Of a stretch of 64,000 bases of DNA, positions 26,201-35,074 are shown piece after piece. The notes under the pieces are model-generated. The model had not been told where the DNA came from and made no database searches. It was given only the letters and a program-made list of their open reading frames with translations. The DNA is from Candidatus Ozemobacteraceae bacterium. Its GTDB lineage: Bacteria > Muiribacteriota > Ozemobacteria > Ozemobacterales > Ozemobacteraceae. Where the stretch lies: positions 62,001-126,000 of the forward strand of contig DAOSOK010000005.1 in the NCBI GenBank assembly GCA_035373905.1, written 5' to 3'. How positions within the stretch are numbered: position 1 is the stretch's first letter; each line of letters begins with the position of its first letter. Position numbers and translations under genes: made by a program.

Positions 26201-28628
26201 ACGTCGTATTCGCATACATGCCGGTTCCGGGCATGACCGTCACTCCCGTGGGAGCGCTCGTGTCGAGGTTGAACGACCTGGTGGCGACCGCCACCGATGT
26301 GTTGCCGGCATTGTCGACCGGTTGCACCGAGATGGTGTAGGTGCCGTTCTCGGTCAGCTTCGGGAAGGTGAAGATCACCGTGTTGCTGCCGTTGTTCGTG
26401 AAGTTGCCGGTGATGTTCCTGTTGGTCGCGTTGTGGAGGAGGGTGAACATCGTGGGCGGCACGTTCAGGTTCAGGCCGGCGGTTCCGCCGTCCTGGAAGA
26501 CCGCGGTGATCTTGGTGACGTCGCTCGCGATCTTCGGGGTGGCGGCCGCCGGAAGGTCGGTGGTCTCGTCGTCGAGGCTGATTCTGACGATGGTCGGATT
26601 CGCCCGGCTGACGATGACCGTGCGATAGTTCGACATGGCTTCGACGTTCGGATTCGGCTTGGCCTGGTCGGCGGCATACGCCCACAGCTTGTACTTGCCG
26701 TTGGGCAGGTTCGACACGTCCCAGTTGTGCGTCCAGGAGACGTTCGGGCCGTTGAAGATCGGCACGCGCAGCCCGCTGGTCGGCGGAGCGCCCGTGAACG
26801 TGGCGGTTGCGATCTCGACGTAGCCGACGAGCGAACCGTTGTCGTTGGACGTTCCCTTGAGGGTGATGCTGGTCGTGGAGCTGGACACGTAGATCGTATC
26901 CATCGAATCCATGCTGGTGGTCGGAGCGGTGGTGTCGATCCGGAACGCGGCCGCCTGGTTGTAGACGTCCTGCAGGTTCCCTGCGGCGTCCTTGGCGCCG
27001 AAAATCCGCAAGGCGGCCTGGCCGTCCCAGGTGGCTCCCTGGCCGGACGGAATCGAGAACTGGCCGACGAACGTGTTCGACGCGATCCAGGAGCCGGAGG
27101 TGGTGACGACTTCGGAACCGGTCGTCGGCTTGACGCCGATGCTCGGCGTGACGGTGCGGTCCATGTCTTCGTTGTAGGTTATCTGAACCGAGTAATCACC
27201 GGGAGCCAGATACGTCGTTGCGGGGAAGGGCACCGAGGTGCTCGCGAGATTGGTTCCCTGGGCGACGACGACGGCATTGACCGTGGTGTGCGTGGTGGCG
27301 TTCGTGTCGAGGACGACGCGTATGGCGGGAGAACTGTCGGACGTGTTGCCGGGCGAACCCTTCGCGTTATCCTCGCAGCGGGCGTAGAGGATGTTGTCGC
27401 CTTCCTGTTTGAGGGTGACGTCGGTGAAGGTGAACGTGCCGTCGGCGTTGGCGGTCACGCTGGCGATCTGGCCGGTCATGTCGAACAGCAGGACGGTGAT
27501 CGGCGTCGATTTGGTCGTTCCCAGATCGAGGGCGCCGGTGCCGGTGATCGTAATCTTCTTTGAGGAGGTCGGGGAGGGCGGCTGGATCAGCGTCGGGGCC
27601 TGGGGCTTGGTCTGGTCGATGACGACCTTGAAGTCGGCGGAGGGTGCGGACTCGTTCCCCAGGGCGTCTTTTCCCTTGACCACGTAGGTGTGGGTTCCTT
27701 CCGTCAGCCCCGAGAGGTTGGCCGTCCAGGTGAGAGCGGAGGTATTGACGGATGCGTCCGCAACCTTGTTGGCGCCTTCATAGACAGCGACGGTTTTGAT
27801 ATTGCTTGAAATAGTTCCGGACAGGGTCACGGCATTGAGATGCGTGGGATTGGGAGTCGAGATCTGGGTGATCGCGGCGGGGGCGGGGCCTTCGTTCACG
27901 ACGTTGAACGCCGTCTGGCCGCTTCCGGTGTTGGCGGTAGTGGAGGGCTGCGTCGTGTCCTTGCAGACGGCGCGGACGGTATACTGGCCGGTCGAGGCGG
28001 ACGAAAGGGTGATCTTGTATTTGAACACGCGGGACGTGGGCGTGCCGTCCTGGGCGAGCGAGGTGCCTGCGCTCGGCGAAATGGTGATATCCGGCGTTCC
28101 GCTGATGTCCTTGTTGGTGCAGGTGACCGTAACGTTCACGACGTTGTTCGGCGACTGGTTCGAGAAGCTGGAACCGTTGTCGATCGTCACGGTGACGTTC
28201 GGGGCCTCGGTATTGATCGTGATGGTGCGGTTGCCCGTGCCGGTCTTGGCGACCGCGTTCGGAACGGCGGTTTCGATGACGGAGACGGTGAAGTCCTTGT
28301 CGCCGGGGCCGAGAGCCGCGCCGGATGTGACGAACTGAGCCGACTTTTCGGAGGTGTTGACGGTGCCGATCGCGCTCCCTCCGGTCATGAAGGTGGCGCC
28401 GAAGGGCGGCGTGTCACCTTGCGTCCAGGCGGCTTTCAGGGTGACCTTGGCGCCACCGTTGAAAATCATCCCTGACGCATACGAGGGCTCCGTATCCACC
28501 GTCAGCGTGACTCCTCCGACGTCGGCAAACAGCGTGCCGACGCCGGCAAGGAGAAGCAGGATGACTGCGAAAATCCTGCTTCCTTTCAGGATAGTGGTGG
28601 AATAGGTGGACGTTGTCGTTTGCCTCAT
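23235..28628 (-). CDS. Giant Ig-like repeat surface protein with FlgD-type C-terminal domain
   Basis: 1797 residues with an N-terminal signal (VILLLLAGVGTLFA). A long series of Ig-like beta-sandwich domains follows; two resemble SbsA-type Ig modules (YNEDMDRTVTPSI and FNEKMDTTITPSV, both ending GAKDxAGN). An FN3-like domain (PPAAPILVLPLNDSASRERS) lies in the second half. The last 85 residues are a FlgD Ig-like domain (ISYPNPARG through GVYFYKLEA to the end KLAVLR). That domain is typical of exported surface proteins and can serve as a sorting or anchoring signal. ATG at 28628 follows GGAG. First of three co-oriented genes with the two lipoproteins. Confidence 0.9.
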   Translation of the reverse strand: MRQTTTSTYSTTILKGSRIFAVILLLLAGVGTLFADVGGVTLTVDTEPSYASGMIFNGGAKVTLKAAWTQGDTPPFGATFMTGGSAIGTVNTSEKSAQFVTSGAALGPGDKDFTVSVIETAVPNAVAKTGTGNRTITINTEAPNVTVTIDNGSSFSNQSPNNVVNVTVTCTNKDISGTPDITISPSAGTSLAQDGTPTSRVFKYKITLSSASTGQYTVRAVCKDTTQPSTTANTGSGQTAFNVVNEGPAPAAITQISTPNPTHLNAVTLSGTISSNIKTVAVYEGANKVADASVNTSALTWTANLSGLTEGTHTYVVKGKDALGNESAPSADFKVVIDQTKPQAPTLIQPPSPTSSKKITITGTGALDLGTTKSTPITVLLFDMTGQIASVTANADGTFTFTDVTLKQEGDNILYARCEDNAKGSPGNTSDSSPAIRVVLDTNATTHTTVNAVVVAQGTNLASTSVPFPATTYLAPGDYSVQITYNEDMDRTVTPSIGVKPTTGSEVVTTSGSWIASNTFVGQFSIPSGQGATWDGQAALRIFGAKDAAGNLQDVYNQAAAFRIDTTAPTTSMDSMDTIYVSSSTTSITLKGTSNDNGSLVGYVEIATATFTGAPPTSGLRVPIFNGPNVSWTHNWDVSNLPNGKYKLWAYAADQAKPNPNVEAMSNYRTVIVSRANPTIVRISLDDETTDLPAAATPKIASDVTKITAVFQDGGTAGLNLNVPPTMFTLLHNATNRNITGNFTNNGSNTVIFTFPKLTENGTYTISVQPVDNAGNTSVAVATRSFNLDTSAPTGVTVMPGTGMYANTTYPSLHVDQVWATIQDDEADYARSLINVAYNGITVGNQLIGASTTAVVWDLYGATASAPRDQSGDGRYDVTVTPRDISGNTGTAQKSYFYFDSQPPVISNLSPASGTWIGLASDAIILTMSDAPADLVKYAGAQTAQDSTWQNGPGSGCNTAMSSFTATLGTVVNQGTASGPNSLTVKRHPAPTASTVPEGVATLSMRAILLDNVTNSSPNTRTIDYTYQFDFLRPTFKFTKPSPSQKYCKTSLTVEAGVADRGTGADLQITQSEITNAAGSWVALSQMPALPANQSTGTIVLDISTWADGKHTINGRCYDRAGNMSDVSASSDSPAPTTVEIVVDRTPPAAPILVLPLNDSASRERSFRFKWSKVTDADRYLIQVADDSAFNNILNHINTAGSYTGLLGQVTQMQEATFTAPKEGTYFWRVAAIETCADGWNISNYSTTWRFSVDTVKPKVLEVQPTPSSGNKITTGMVTFTLRFNEKMDTTITPSVFLTSAGGQQMLVEQVSFVENTWTGTTVIPKDSSATYDGNAVIAISGAKDLAGNEMAADSTNMVVINTSPAFEIKIFSNPAHEYEIMIVTRASEALQSAPTCSVSQGGAAVPVTMNFLKEKYYAGSYRIDPDQPGKAYIDITGTDLFGMVGKGSVQFTVAALTAESRLSLKTPDGLATLDIATGTVSKAAGLYMLSRSDLDNGGAKSPLAKILPSLLKNTVSTGNSSDLVEVMPLEEVGPSSLRLSRRIWYTASVKNLNLKVPAEKVHLYRQVNGKWIFVGGVLKNDRVTAQLGGLGKLALMADLKAPSLSNISPSDREKLEDPQPLLEGTLRDDGAGIDPASFKLLIDGIEQTGAELGADGSFAHQLKRALPKGEHQIEVLASDRAGNEIRQAITVTAPGPFGISELISYPNPARGNSVWFTYNLEQRPDELSLSIYDASGDKVDTFDLTDANGNQASGKIRWDLTNRQGNRVGNGVYFYKLEATRNGKTIKSRGKLAVLR

Positions 28629-28709
28629 ACGTATCTCCTGTCGTTCTGGAACGTGGCACCGTGAACACAGAATTTCTCCCTAGTGATTTCGGCAGAAAGT
28701 GCACCAAAC

Positions 28710-28738
28710 TTGACAGGGTATAGCTGATCTGTCAGAAT
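28710..28738 (+). promoter_or_regulatory. Promoter with inverted-repeat operator
   Basis: TTGACA (28710-28715), 17-base spacer, CAGAAT (28733-28738). The sequence TGACAG (28711-28716) and CTGTCA (28729-28734) form an inverted repeat spaced by 12 bases that overlaps both hexamers, so a dimeric repressor site is possible. Initiation near 28745 reads into the metalloprotease gene. Confidence 0.55.
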
Positions 28739-28799
28739 TCTTTCGACTTTCTACACTATGCACACAGTCTCCCCTGACAAGACTGGAGGGAATTTGGGC

Positions 28800-31493
28800 G
28801 TGCCCCGGGAAAAAAGAACGGTGCTCTCATACCTTTTCCCTCTCCTTTTTGGAGCAATGATGTTTTTCACCGGGTGCGGCGGGGTGAATTCCTCCGCCGA
28901 TGAATCCGGCGGAAAACCGCTATATATCACCGACCTTGATTCCGGGGGCATCTCTGGCGCGGTGACCTCGAGCGCCTCGGTAGCGATCGACCAGGCCATC
29001 GTCGAAGCCGGAAACAATCAGGCGATCACCGCCAGCAACGGGACATTCCTGATGCTGAACCTTGCCGCCGGGGATTACCGGGTGACGGCCCGTGCACACG
29101 GGTATACTCCGTCTTACAGGGAAAATATCCGCGTGCGCTCCGGTATGATCACCGAAGGCGTGAATATCACCATGACCGATGCGACGGCGACGGCGACGCA
29201 CGATTTCGAGGTCGTGTCCCTGTCCCCGGCCTTCGGAACCGATGGTGACAGAATTGCCGTCGTTGCACGCGGTATTGGAACCGGCCGGGGAAAAGTCACC
29301 GTTGCCGGAAAAGAAGTCTCCATTCTCGACTGGAACACCGGAAACAACGGTGTAATCACGGTTCAGTTGCCGGCCGAGGTCGAAACGGGCGAGGTCAGGG
29401 TCATTATCGGCGGCGAGATGTCACACGAAGCCTCGCCGGTTATTTTCACGGCGAAGCCCATTGCCCGGGAGGTAGTGCCGGCATCTTCGAAACCGAATGG
29501 CATCGTCACCCTGTATGGGAGAAACTTCCATCTCGTCGGTTCGTCAAACCGGGTTCGCCTGAATGGCCTCGACTGCACGGTTCTCGGATACACAACTCCC
29601 GGACGGGACCTCCGGATTCAACTGCCGGCGAAGGCGGAGACGGGGATCCTCGATGTGGCCATCAACAGTCCCGAGTATCAGCTCGACGGCATCTCGAGCG
29701 TTACGATCACCATACAACCCGAACTCGTGCATCTCAGCCCCCGGCGCTCCGTGCCCGGGAAAACCCTGACGCTGTATGGCACGAACTTCGTTCCGGACAG
29801 TTCCGTCACGAAGGTGAAGGTGGGTGATTCGAAAACCGTGCAGGGAAACGAGATTCTCTCCATTTCAAAGACGAAAATCACGTTCAAGGCCCCTGAAGTG
29901 AACGTCGTGCCTTCCGGACAGACTGTTCCGATCAGGGTCGAGGTGAACGGCTACACCACGAATTCGATCGACTGGACATCCTATGACGGGACGCTCACGA
30001 CTCTTCCGATCGGTGAATATGGAGTGTATGACTTTTTCAATTCGACCGTCGCGAATAACGGAACCCTTCACCTTCCGGCGCTCGAATCCGGTGAAAAGCT
30101 CGCCTTCATCTCGGTGACGGGCGGGACGTCCGCCGAAACGCTGGACGGAACCTACGCCTGGACGTTTACGGGCGTCATGGGTGGTCTGACGACCGATATT
30201 CCCGAGCTTCCCGCATCGCGCCGGCCGGCCGGAAGTCTGGCCGGGCAGGTATCCACGAGCCGGTTCAGGGATGTCGGACCGTTGATCAGGTCCTGGTATC
30301 GGAAAGCGGCCGTCCGGCCTTCGCGTCGTTCGGTCCGGCCAAGCGTTTTTGACGATGCGCCGGGGACGGCGAATTTCTGGATGATCGATTTCACGAGTTC
30401 CGCGCCCGAAAATTCCGCGAACGACGTTCTGGCCACGGGCACGCTCGCCGCGACGGGAACCCACTGCCTTGTCTATCTCGACGCCTCGGGATCGGTCCTG
30501 GTCGCTTCCGATGCGGAAAACATCGCGGCCTGGTTCGACGCCATCCGGCCCACGCTCGCCACCGCCTGCTGGGACGGCGTGAACGCCCATCAGCAGTATC
30601 CGGAGGGCAACATCGACGGCCAGCCGCGCGTGATTCTCTTCCTTACCCCCCAAATCAATCAGGGAGTGACGAGCGGGCTTGTCACCCTGGGATATTTCCA
30701 TCCGCGCGACAAGAACCCGGCGCTGACCCATTCGGCTGGAACGGAAGTCATCTACCTGTGGGATCAGTGGATGAAAAACGATCCCGACGATTTCAAGGGT
30801 GTCCTGGCGCACGAATTCCAGCATATGATCTATCACAACCAGAAAGGTGCCCGTGGAGTCGACTGGCTGAACGAGGGCCTCTCGGTCTGGGCCCAGCAGG
30901 TCGCCGGCTACGGGTTCACCCAGAAGATGTCGACGCCGGTCAGTCAGGTCGCGATGTATCTGAACGGCCCGACGAAGGCATCGCTGAATCACTGGCCGGA
31001 AGAAGGCGGGCTCGAAAGTTACGGTCTTTCCTACCTTTTCATTCAGTATCTCTTCGAGCGGTGCGGCGGGTATGCCGCCATCCGGTCGCTTGAATACGAC
31101 AACGGGCAGAGCGGCTTCACCGACATCGCCACGGCGCTGCTGAACAACGCGGTTCCCGTGACGGCAGGCGTCGAGGGGTTCTTCAACGAGTTCGCGCTGG
31201 CGATGTACTGCGACGAACTCGGCCTCTCGGCCTCGTTGCCCGGGTTCTCAGCAGAGGCGCACCGGTTCAGGGACCTCTCGTTGCGCGGCTGGGTCTCAAA
31301 CGTGAACGGGCTGAAGCATCTTTCCTACGCGGAATCGCCCGTCAACGCCGCCGCGCTCACGATGCCGGGATTTGCCGCCGACGTCGTCGAATACGACGGC
31401 GCGACCTCCAACGGCGGCGACCTCGAGATCACCGTGGCTCCGCCGCCCGAGGTTCCCAATTACAAACTTTGGGTTATATATTATAAACCCTAG
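28800..31493 (+). CDS. Lipoprotein zinc metalloprotease (M30-like) with TIG domains
   Basis: About 897 residues from the preferred GTG at 28800, which has GGAGGG nine bases upstream; an ATG at 28758 lies only about 13 bases from the predicted transcription start and lacks a ribosome site. The lipobox MFFTGC precedes a small carboxypeptidase regulatory-like domain, then three IPT/TIG-like domains (EVVPASSKPNGIVTLYGRNF is typical). The catalytic part contains HEFQH near codon 684 (counted from 28758) and the third zinc ligand Glu in WLNEGLS about 25 residues later, as in M30 (hyicolysin-type) gluzincins. Divergent from the giant surface-protein operon, so it may process surface proteins. Confidence 0.85.
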   Translation: MPREKRTVLSYLFPLLFGAMMFFTGCGGVNSSADESGGKPLYITDLDSGGISGAVTSSASVAIDQAIVEAGNNQAITASNGTFLMLNLAAGDYRVTARAHGYTPSYRENIRVRSGMITEGVNITMTDATATATHDFEVVSLSPAFGTDGDRIAVVARGIGTGRGKVTVAGKEVSILDWNTGNNGVITVQLPAEVETGEVRVIIGGEMSHEASPVIFTAKPIAREVVPASSKPNGIVTLYGRNFHLVGSSNRVRLNGLDCTVLGYTTPGRDLRIQLPAKAETGILDVAINSPEYQLDGISSVTITIQPELVHLSPRRSVPGKTLTLYGTNFVPDSSVTKVKVGDSKTVQGNEILSISKTKITFKAPEVNVVPSGQTVPIRVEVNGYTTNSIDWTSYDGTLTTLPIGEYGVYDFFNSTVANNGTLHLPALESGEKLAFISVTGGTSAETLDGTYAWTFTGVMGGLTTDIPELPASRRPAGSLAGQVSTSRFRDVGPLIRSWYRKAAVRPSRRSVRPSVFDDAPGTANFWMIDFTSSAPENSANDVLATGTLAATGTHCLVYLDASGSVLVASDAENIAAWFDAIRPTLATACWDGVNAHQQYPEGNIDGQPRVILFLTPQINQGVTSGLVTLGYFHPRDKNPALTHSAGTEVIYLWDQWMKNDPDDFKGVLAHEFQHMIYHNQKGARGVDWLNEGLSVWAQQVAGYGFTQKMSTPVSQVAMYLNGPTKASLNHWPEEGGLESYGLSYLFIQYLFERCGGYAAIRSLEYDNGQSGFTDIATALLNNAVPVTAGVEGFFNEFALAMYCDELGLSASLPGFSAEAHRFRDLSLRGWVSNVNGLKHLSYAESPVNAAALTMPGFAADVVEYDGATSNGGDLEITVAPPPEVPNYKLWVIYYKP

Positions 31494-31527
31494 ATGTGCA
31501 TGCTCGTGCGGCCCTGCGCGATGGGAA

Positions 31528-32922
31528 TTATGAGAGGCCGTAATTCTTCATCTTGTATTGGAGCGTGCCGCGCTTGATGCCGAGACGCTGAGCCGCCTGC
31601 GACTGGTTCCCCTCGGTGGCGCGAAGGATTCGGGAGATCATTTCCTTCTCGATGTCGGCGACGATCTCGTCGAGCGTGCGGCCCTTTTCTATTTCTGTAG
31701 CTATCCAATCGAGACCCGACGTGGCCGATTCGGGTTCGAACCCGAGCCTCACTTCCTCGGGAAGGTTCTCGAGCTCGATCTGGTCGCCCTTGGCGAAGAC
31801 GGCGGCGCCCTCGATGATGTTCGCGAGCTGGCGCACGTTTCCGGGCCACTTGAAATTCTTCAGGGCGGTCATGGCGCGCGGGGCGACGCCCTTGAGGGTG
31901 CGTCCCAGTTTCTGGGCGGCGATGCCGACGAAATGCTCGACCATCAGGGCGATGTCTTCAGGTCGCTCCCGCAGAGGGCTGAGGGCGATGTTGACGACGC
32001 TGATGCGATAGAAGAGGTCTTCTCGGAACTGGCCCTGGGCGATCATGGCCTTGAGATCCTTGTGGGTGGCCGCGATCAGTCGCACGTCGACCTTGATGCG
32101 GTCGTTGCCGCCGAGCCGTTCGATCTCGCGCTCCTGGATGACGCGCAGCACCTTCGCCTGCGTGTTGAGCGACATGTCGCCGATCTCGTCGAGGAAGATC
32201 GTGCCGCCGCTCGCCACCTCGAACTTGCCGCGTTTGCGGCCCGCGGCGCCGGTGAAAGCGCCCTTCTCGTAGCCGAACAGCTCGCTCTCGATCAGGTTTT
32301 CCGGGAGGGCGGCGCAGTTGAGCTTCACGAAGGGACCGCTGGCGCGGAGGCTCTGGCGCTGGATCGCCTCGGCGACGAGTTCCTTGCCGGTGCCCGACTC
32401 GCCCTGGATGAGCACGGTGATGTCGCTTTTCGCGACCTGCTCGATACGCTCTTTGACCTGCTTCGTTTGCTCGGAAACGCCGATGATGCGGTCGGATTCG
32501 GTCTCGGTGAGAAAGCGCTCCTCGAGGTTCTTTTTCTGCCAGGCGAGGGTGAACCGCTCGCAGGCCTTGGCGACGACGACACGCATCTCGTCGATGTCGA
32601 ACGGCTTGGAAAAATAATCGTACGCGCCTTCCTTCATCGCCTCGATGGCGAGCTTCTCGCTGCCGTACGCCGTCATGAGGATGAAGACGACCTCCGGGTC
32701 GACTTGTCTGATCCGCTTGAGGAGGTCGACGCCGGTCATTCCCGGCATGTTGAAGTCGGAAATGATCACCTGGAAGGCGCCTGGCTCGACCAGCTTCAAC
32801 GCATCCTGCGGGCTTTCGGACGTGCGCACTGTGTAGCCCTCTTTGGTCAGGGCCGCCTTGAGGCTGAAAAGAATCGATTTTTCGTCATCCACGATCAGGA
32901 TGCTGTTCGACTGAAAAGCCAT
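31528..32922 (-). CDS. Sigma-54-dependent response regulator (NtrC family)
   Basis: 464 residues. Receiver domain 1-120 with Asp12/Asp13, phosphorylation site Asp56 (SDFNMPG), Thr84 and Lys106; AAA+ domain with Walker A GESGTGKE (174-181), the sigma-54 contact loop GAFTGA (221-226), Walker B IFLDEI (242-247); C-terminal Fis-type helix-turn-helix (about 425-464, NQSQAAQRLGIKRGTLQYKM). It activates sigma-54 promoters when phosphorylated. ATG at 32922 with GGAAG upstream, two bases after the histidine kinase stop; longer upstream reading is the same frame running into the kinase gene. Confidence 0.95.
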   Translation of the reverse strand: MAFQSNSILIVDDEKSILFSLKAALTKEGYTVRTSESPQDALKLVEPGAFQVIISDFNMPGMTGVDLLKRIRQVDPEVVFILMTAYGSEKLAIEAMKEGAYDYFSKPFDIDEMRVVVAKACERFTLAWQKKNLEERFLTETESDRIIGVSEQTKQVKERIEQVAKSDITVLIQGESGTGKELVAEAIQRQSLRASGPFVKLNCAALPENLIESELFGYEKGAFTGAAGRKRGKFEVASGGTIFLDEIGDMSLNTQAKVLRVIQEREIERLGGNDRIKVDVRLIAATHKDLKAMIAQGQFREDLFYRISVVNIALSPLRERPEDIALMVEHFVGIAAQKLGRTLKGVAPRAMTALKNFKWPGNVRQLANIIEGAAVFAKGDQIELENLPEEVRLGFEPESATSGLDWIATEIEKGRTLDEIVADIEKEMISRILRATEGNQSQAAQRLGIKRGTLQYKMKNYGLS

Positions 32923-32924
32923 GG

Positions 32925-35063
32925 TTACGCTTCCTTCCTTTCCTGCGGGAGATAGATGGTAAAGGTGGTCCCCGCTGCGGCTCCGCCGGCTGCCTGGCGG
33001 CTCTCGACTTCGATTCTGCCGCCGTGGAGATCGATGATCTTCTTGACGATCGCCAGACCGAGGCCGGTTCCGCGCTGCTTCGTCGTGAAGAACGGCTCGA
33101 AGACGCGCGCCGCAATGTCGGCTGGCATGCCGATTCCGGTGTCGGCGACCCGGATGACGGACCAAGGACTGTTCGCGACATGACTCGCCGAGATCGTCAC
33201 GGTTCCCCCGTCCGGCATGGCTTGAATTCCGTTGAAAACCAAGTTTAACAATACCTGTTTGATCTTTTCCGAGTCAACGAGGATCTCGAGATCGGAGGGA
33301 TACTCGGCCTTCAGCTCGACGCGGTGGCGGCTGGCTTCGTGGTCGACGAGGGCGAGGACGGGGGTGATGATCTCGGCGAATGCGATGCGGCGGATCTGCG
33401 ACTTTTCGGGGCGGGCATAGGTGAGCAGCTTCTCGACCACGCCGTTGAGGCGGTTCACCTCCGAGACGATCACGTCGATGTATTCGCGGCGGCCGTCGCC
33501 GGAGGGCGTTTCCTCCTGGAGAAGCTGGCCGAGGGTCTTGATCGAGGCGAGCGGGTTCTTGATCTCGTGGGCGACGCTCGCGGCCAGCTGGCCGATCGAA
33601 CTCAGCTTGTCCGCGTGGTACAGCTGCTGTTCGATGATCCGCCGCTGCGTGATGTCGTCGAGGGTCATGACCATGCCGTACGGCTTCTGATCGGCATCGC
33701 GCAGGAAGGTGAACCTGGATTCCATCACTTTCACGCCGCCGCCGGCGCCGAGATCGAATTGGACGTCGAAGGGAACGCCTTCCTCGCCGTTGTCGAGAAG
33801 CTTCCGGGTTGCCTTGAGAAAGGCGCGTCTCGAATCCCGGTGGATGACTCGAAAGAGTTTCCGGAAGGGAAGCCCGGGCTCGGGGGTGAGGACGCCGGCG
33901 AGCTCTCTGAACGCGGCCCCGTTCGCAGTTTCGACGCAGCCCTGGCGGTTGAAGGTGATAACGGAGGTGCTGAGGCTCGCCAGGATGTTCTGGATGTAGG
34001 TTTTCAGCGTCTCGAGACGATCGATCGTCTGCTGGATGTCCTCGCGGCCCTTCAACAGGGCGGCTCCCATCTCGTTGAACGAGAGGGCGAGATCGCCCAG
34101 TTCGTCGCGGCCTCGTTCGGAGAGACGATAGGAAAGATCGCCTTGGGAAAGCCGTCGGGCGCCGTCGCGCACCTGCCGGATGCGGGCGAGGAGCACCCTG
34201 TTCGTGAGAAACACCGAAACGAGCATGACAACGGCGAGTGCGAGGAGGGTGATTTTCAGCGTCTGGCTGCGGGCCTGGGAGACCAGGGCGAGCATGCCTT
34301 CCTGGGAGATGGTGCAGTAGATGCGGAACGGCTGCCTGTCGACGGTTTCGGCCAACTCGACCTGGCCGACCGAATGCAGGACTCCGCCCATGCGGAGCGT
34401 GAAAATATGCGTCGGTGCGGCGGACTGGCCGATCGCCTGCATGATGTCCTGACGGGATCTGGAGGAGAGCGAGGTCGCCATGACCGTGTCCTGGACGGCG
34501 ATCGTGACGTCGGCAAGGAGGTTACGGGCCATCCGGCGGGCGCGGTTGTCGTCGAGTTCCCGGGTGAGAGACAGGAAGCCAATGAATTCCTCGGTTTTGA
34601 AAACGGGTACTATAGCAGATAATATAAGTCTGTCGCCGACGGTGGCCAGTTCGATACGCGACAGGGTCATGCGAGGATTGGGTGCCGCGATTTCCGGCCC
34701 GTGGCCGGGTTCGGATCGGGACGAAAGGATGAGGCCGGATTTCAGATGAAGCCGGAGTTCGTAATAGCCGGAGTTGGCGATAAGCCGGTTCATCTCCTTC
34801 TGGAGCAGGTTCGTGAGCCCATACACCGAGTAGTTCACGAGTTTGTCGGATTCGGAATACAGCGTCGCCATGCGCAGAACCTGGTTGCGCTCGGATTCCC
34901 AGGAGGAGCGGATCGATTGCAGCAGCGTCTCGACGCGTTCCTGGAAGATCTCCTCGGTTTTCTCAACGATGAGCCTAGTCGCGCTTTCGTTGAAAACGAA
35001 GCCGAGCGCGGCGATGGCGGCGAACAGCACCGACAGGATCTTGACTCGCAAAGAGATATACAT
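32925..35063 (-). CDS. Membrane sensor histidine kinase (HAMP-PAS-HisKA-HATPase)
   Basis: 712 residues. TM1 about 8-24, a periplasmic sensor domain of about 250 residues, TM2 near 283-303, HAMP, a PAS domain, and a kinase core with His499 in SVAHEIKNPLASIK, the N box (LNLVFNGIQAM), the G1 box DTGIGM and G2 box GTGLGLA. Architecture is that of NtrB/AtoS-like kinases that partner with sigma-54 regulators. ATG at 35063 follows GGGAG. The response regulator begins right after the stop, so they form a two-component pair. Confidence 0.95.
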   Translation of the reverse strand: MYISLRVKILSVLFAAIAALGFVFNESATRLIVEKTEEIFQERVETLLQSIRSSWESERNQVLRMATLYSESDKLVNYSVYGLTNLLQKEMNRLIANSGYYELRLHLKSGLILSSRSEPGHGPEIAAPNPRMTLSRIELATVGDRLILSAIVPVFKTEEFIGFLSLTRELDDNRARRMARNLLADVTIAVQDTVMATSLSSRSRQDIMQAIGQSAAPTHIFTLRMGGVLHSVGQVELAETVDRQPFRIYCTISQEGMLALVSQARSQTLKITLLALAVVMLVSVFLTNRVLLARIRQVRDGARRLSQGDLSYRLSERGRDELGDLALSFNEMGAALLKGREDIQQTIDRLETLKTYIQNILASLSTSVITFNRQGCVETANGAAFRELAGVLTPEPGLPFRKLFRVIHRDSRRAFLKATRKLLDNGEEGVPFDVQFDLGAGGGVKVMESRFTFLRDADQKPYGMVMTLDDITQRRIIEQQLYHADKLSSIGQLAASVAHEIKNPLASIKTLGQLLQEETPSGDGRREYIDVIVSEVNRLNGVVEKLLTYARPEKSQIRRIAFAEIITPVLALVDHEASRHRVELKAEYPSDLEILVDSEKIKQVLLNLVFNGIQAMPDGGTVTISASHVANSPWSVIRVADTGIGMPADIAARVFEPFFTTKQRGTGLGLAIVKKIIDLHGGRIEVESRQAAGGAAAGTTFTIYLPQERKEA

Positions 35064-35074
35064 GGCTGCTCCCG

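Noticed and set aside
22521..27563. A 1680-codon open frame on the plus strand across the giant surface-protein gene
   Set aside because: It is the antisense of a real gene in GC-rich sequence; its translation is Arg/Gly/Val-rich and without domains, and the minus-strand frame has clear Ig-like and FlgD domains.
28758..28800. ATG 28758 as start of the metalloprotease lipoprotein
   Set aside because: It lies about 13 bases from the predicted transcription start and has no ribosome site; GTG 28800 has GGAGGG and keeps the lipoprotein signal at the N terminus.
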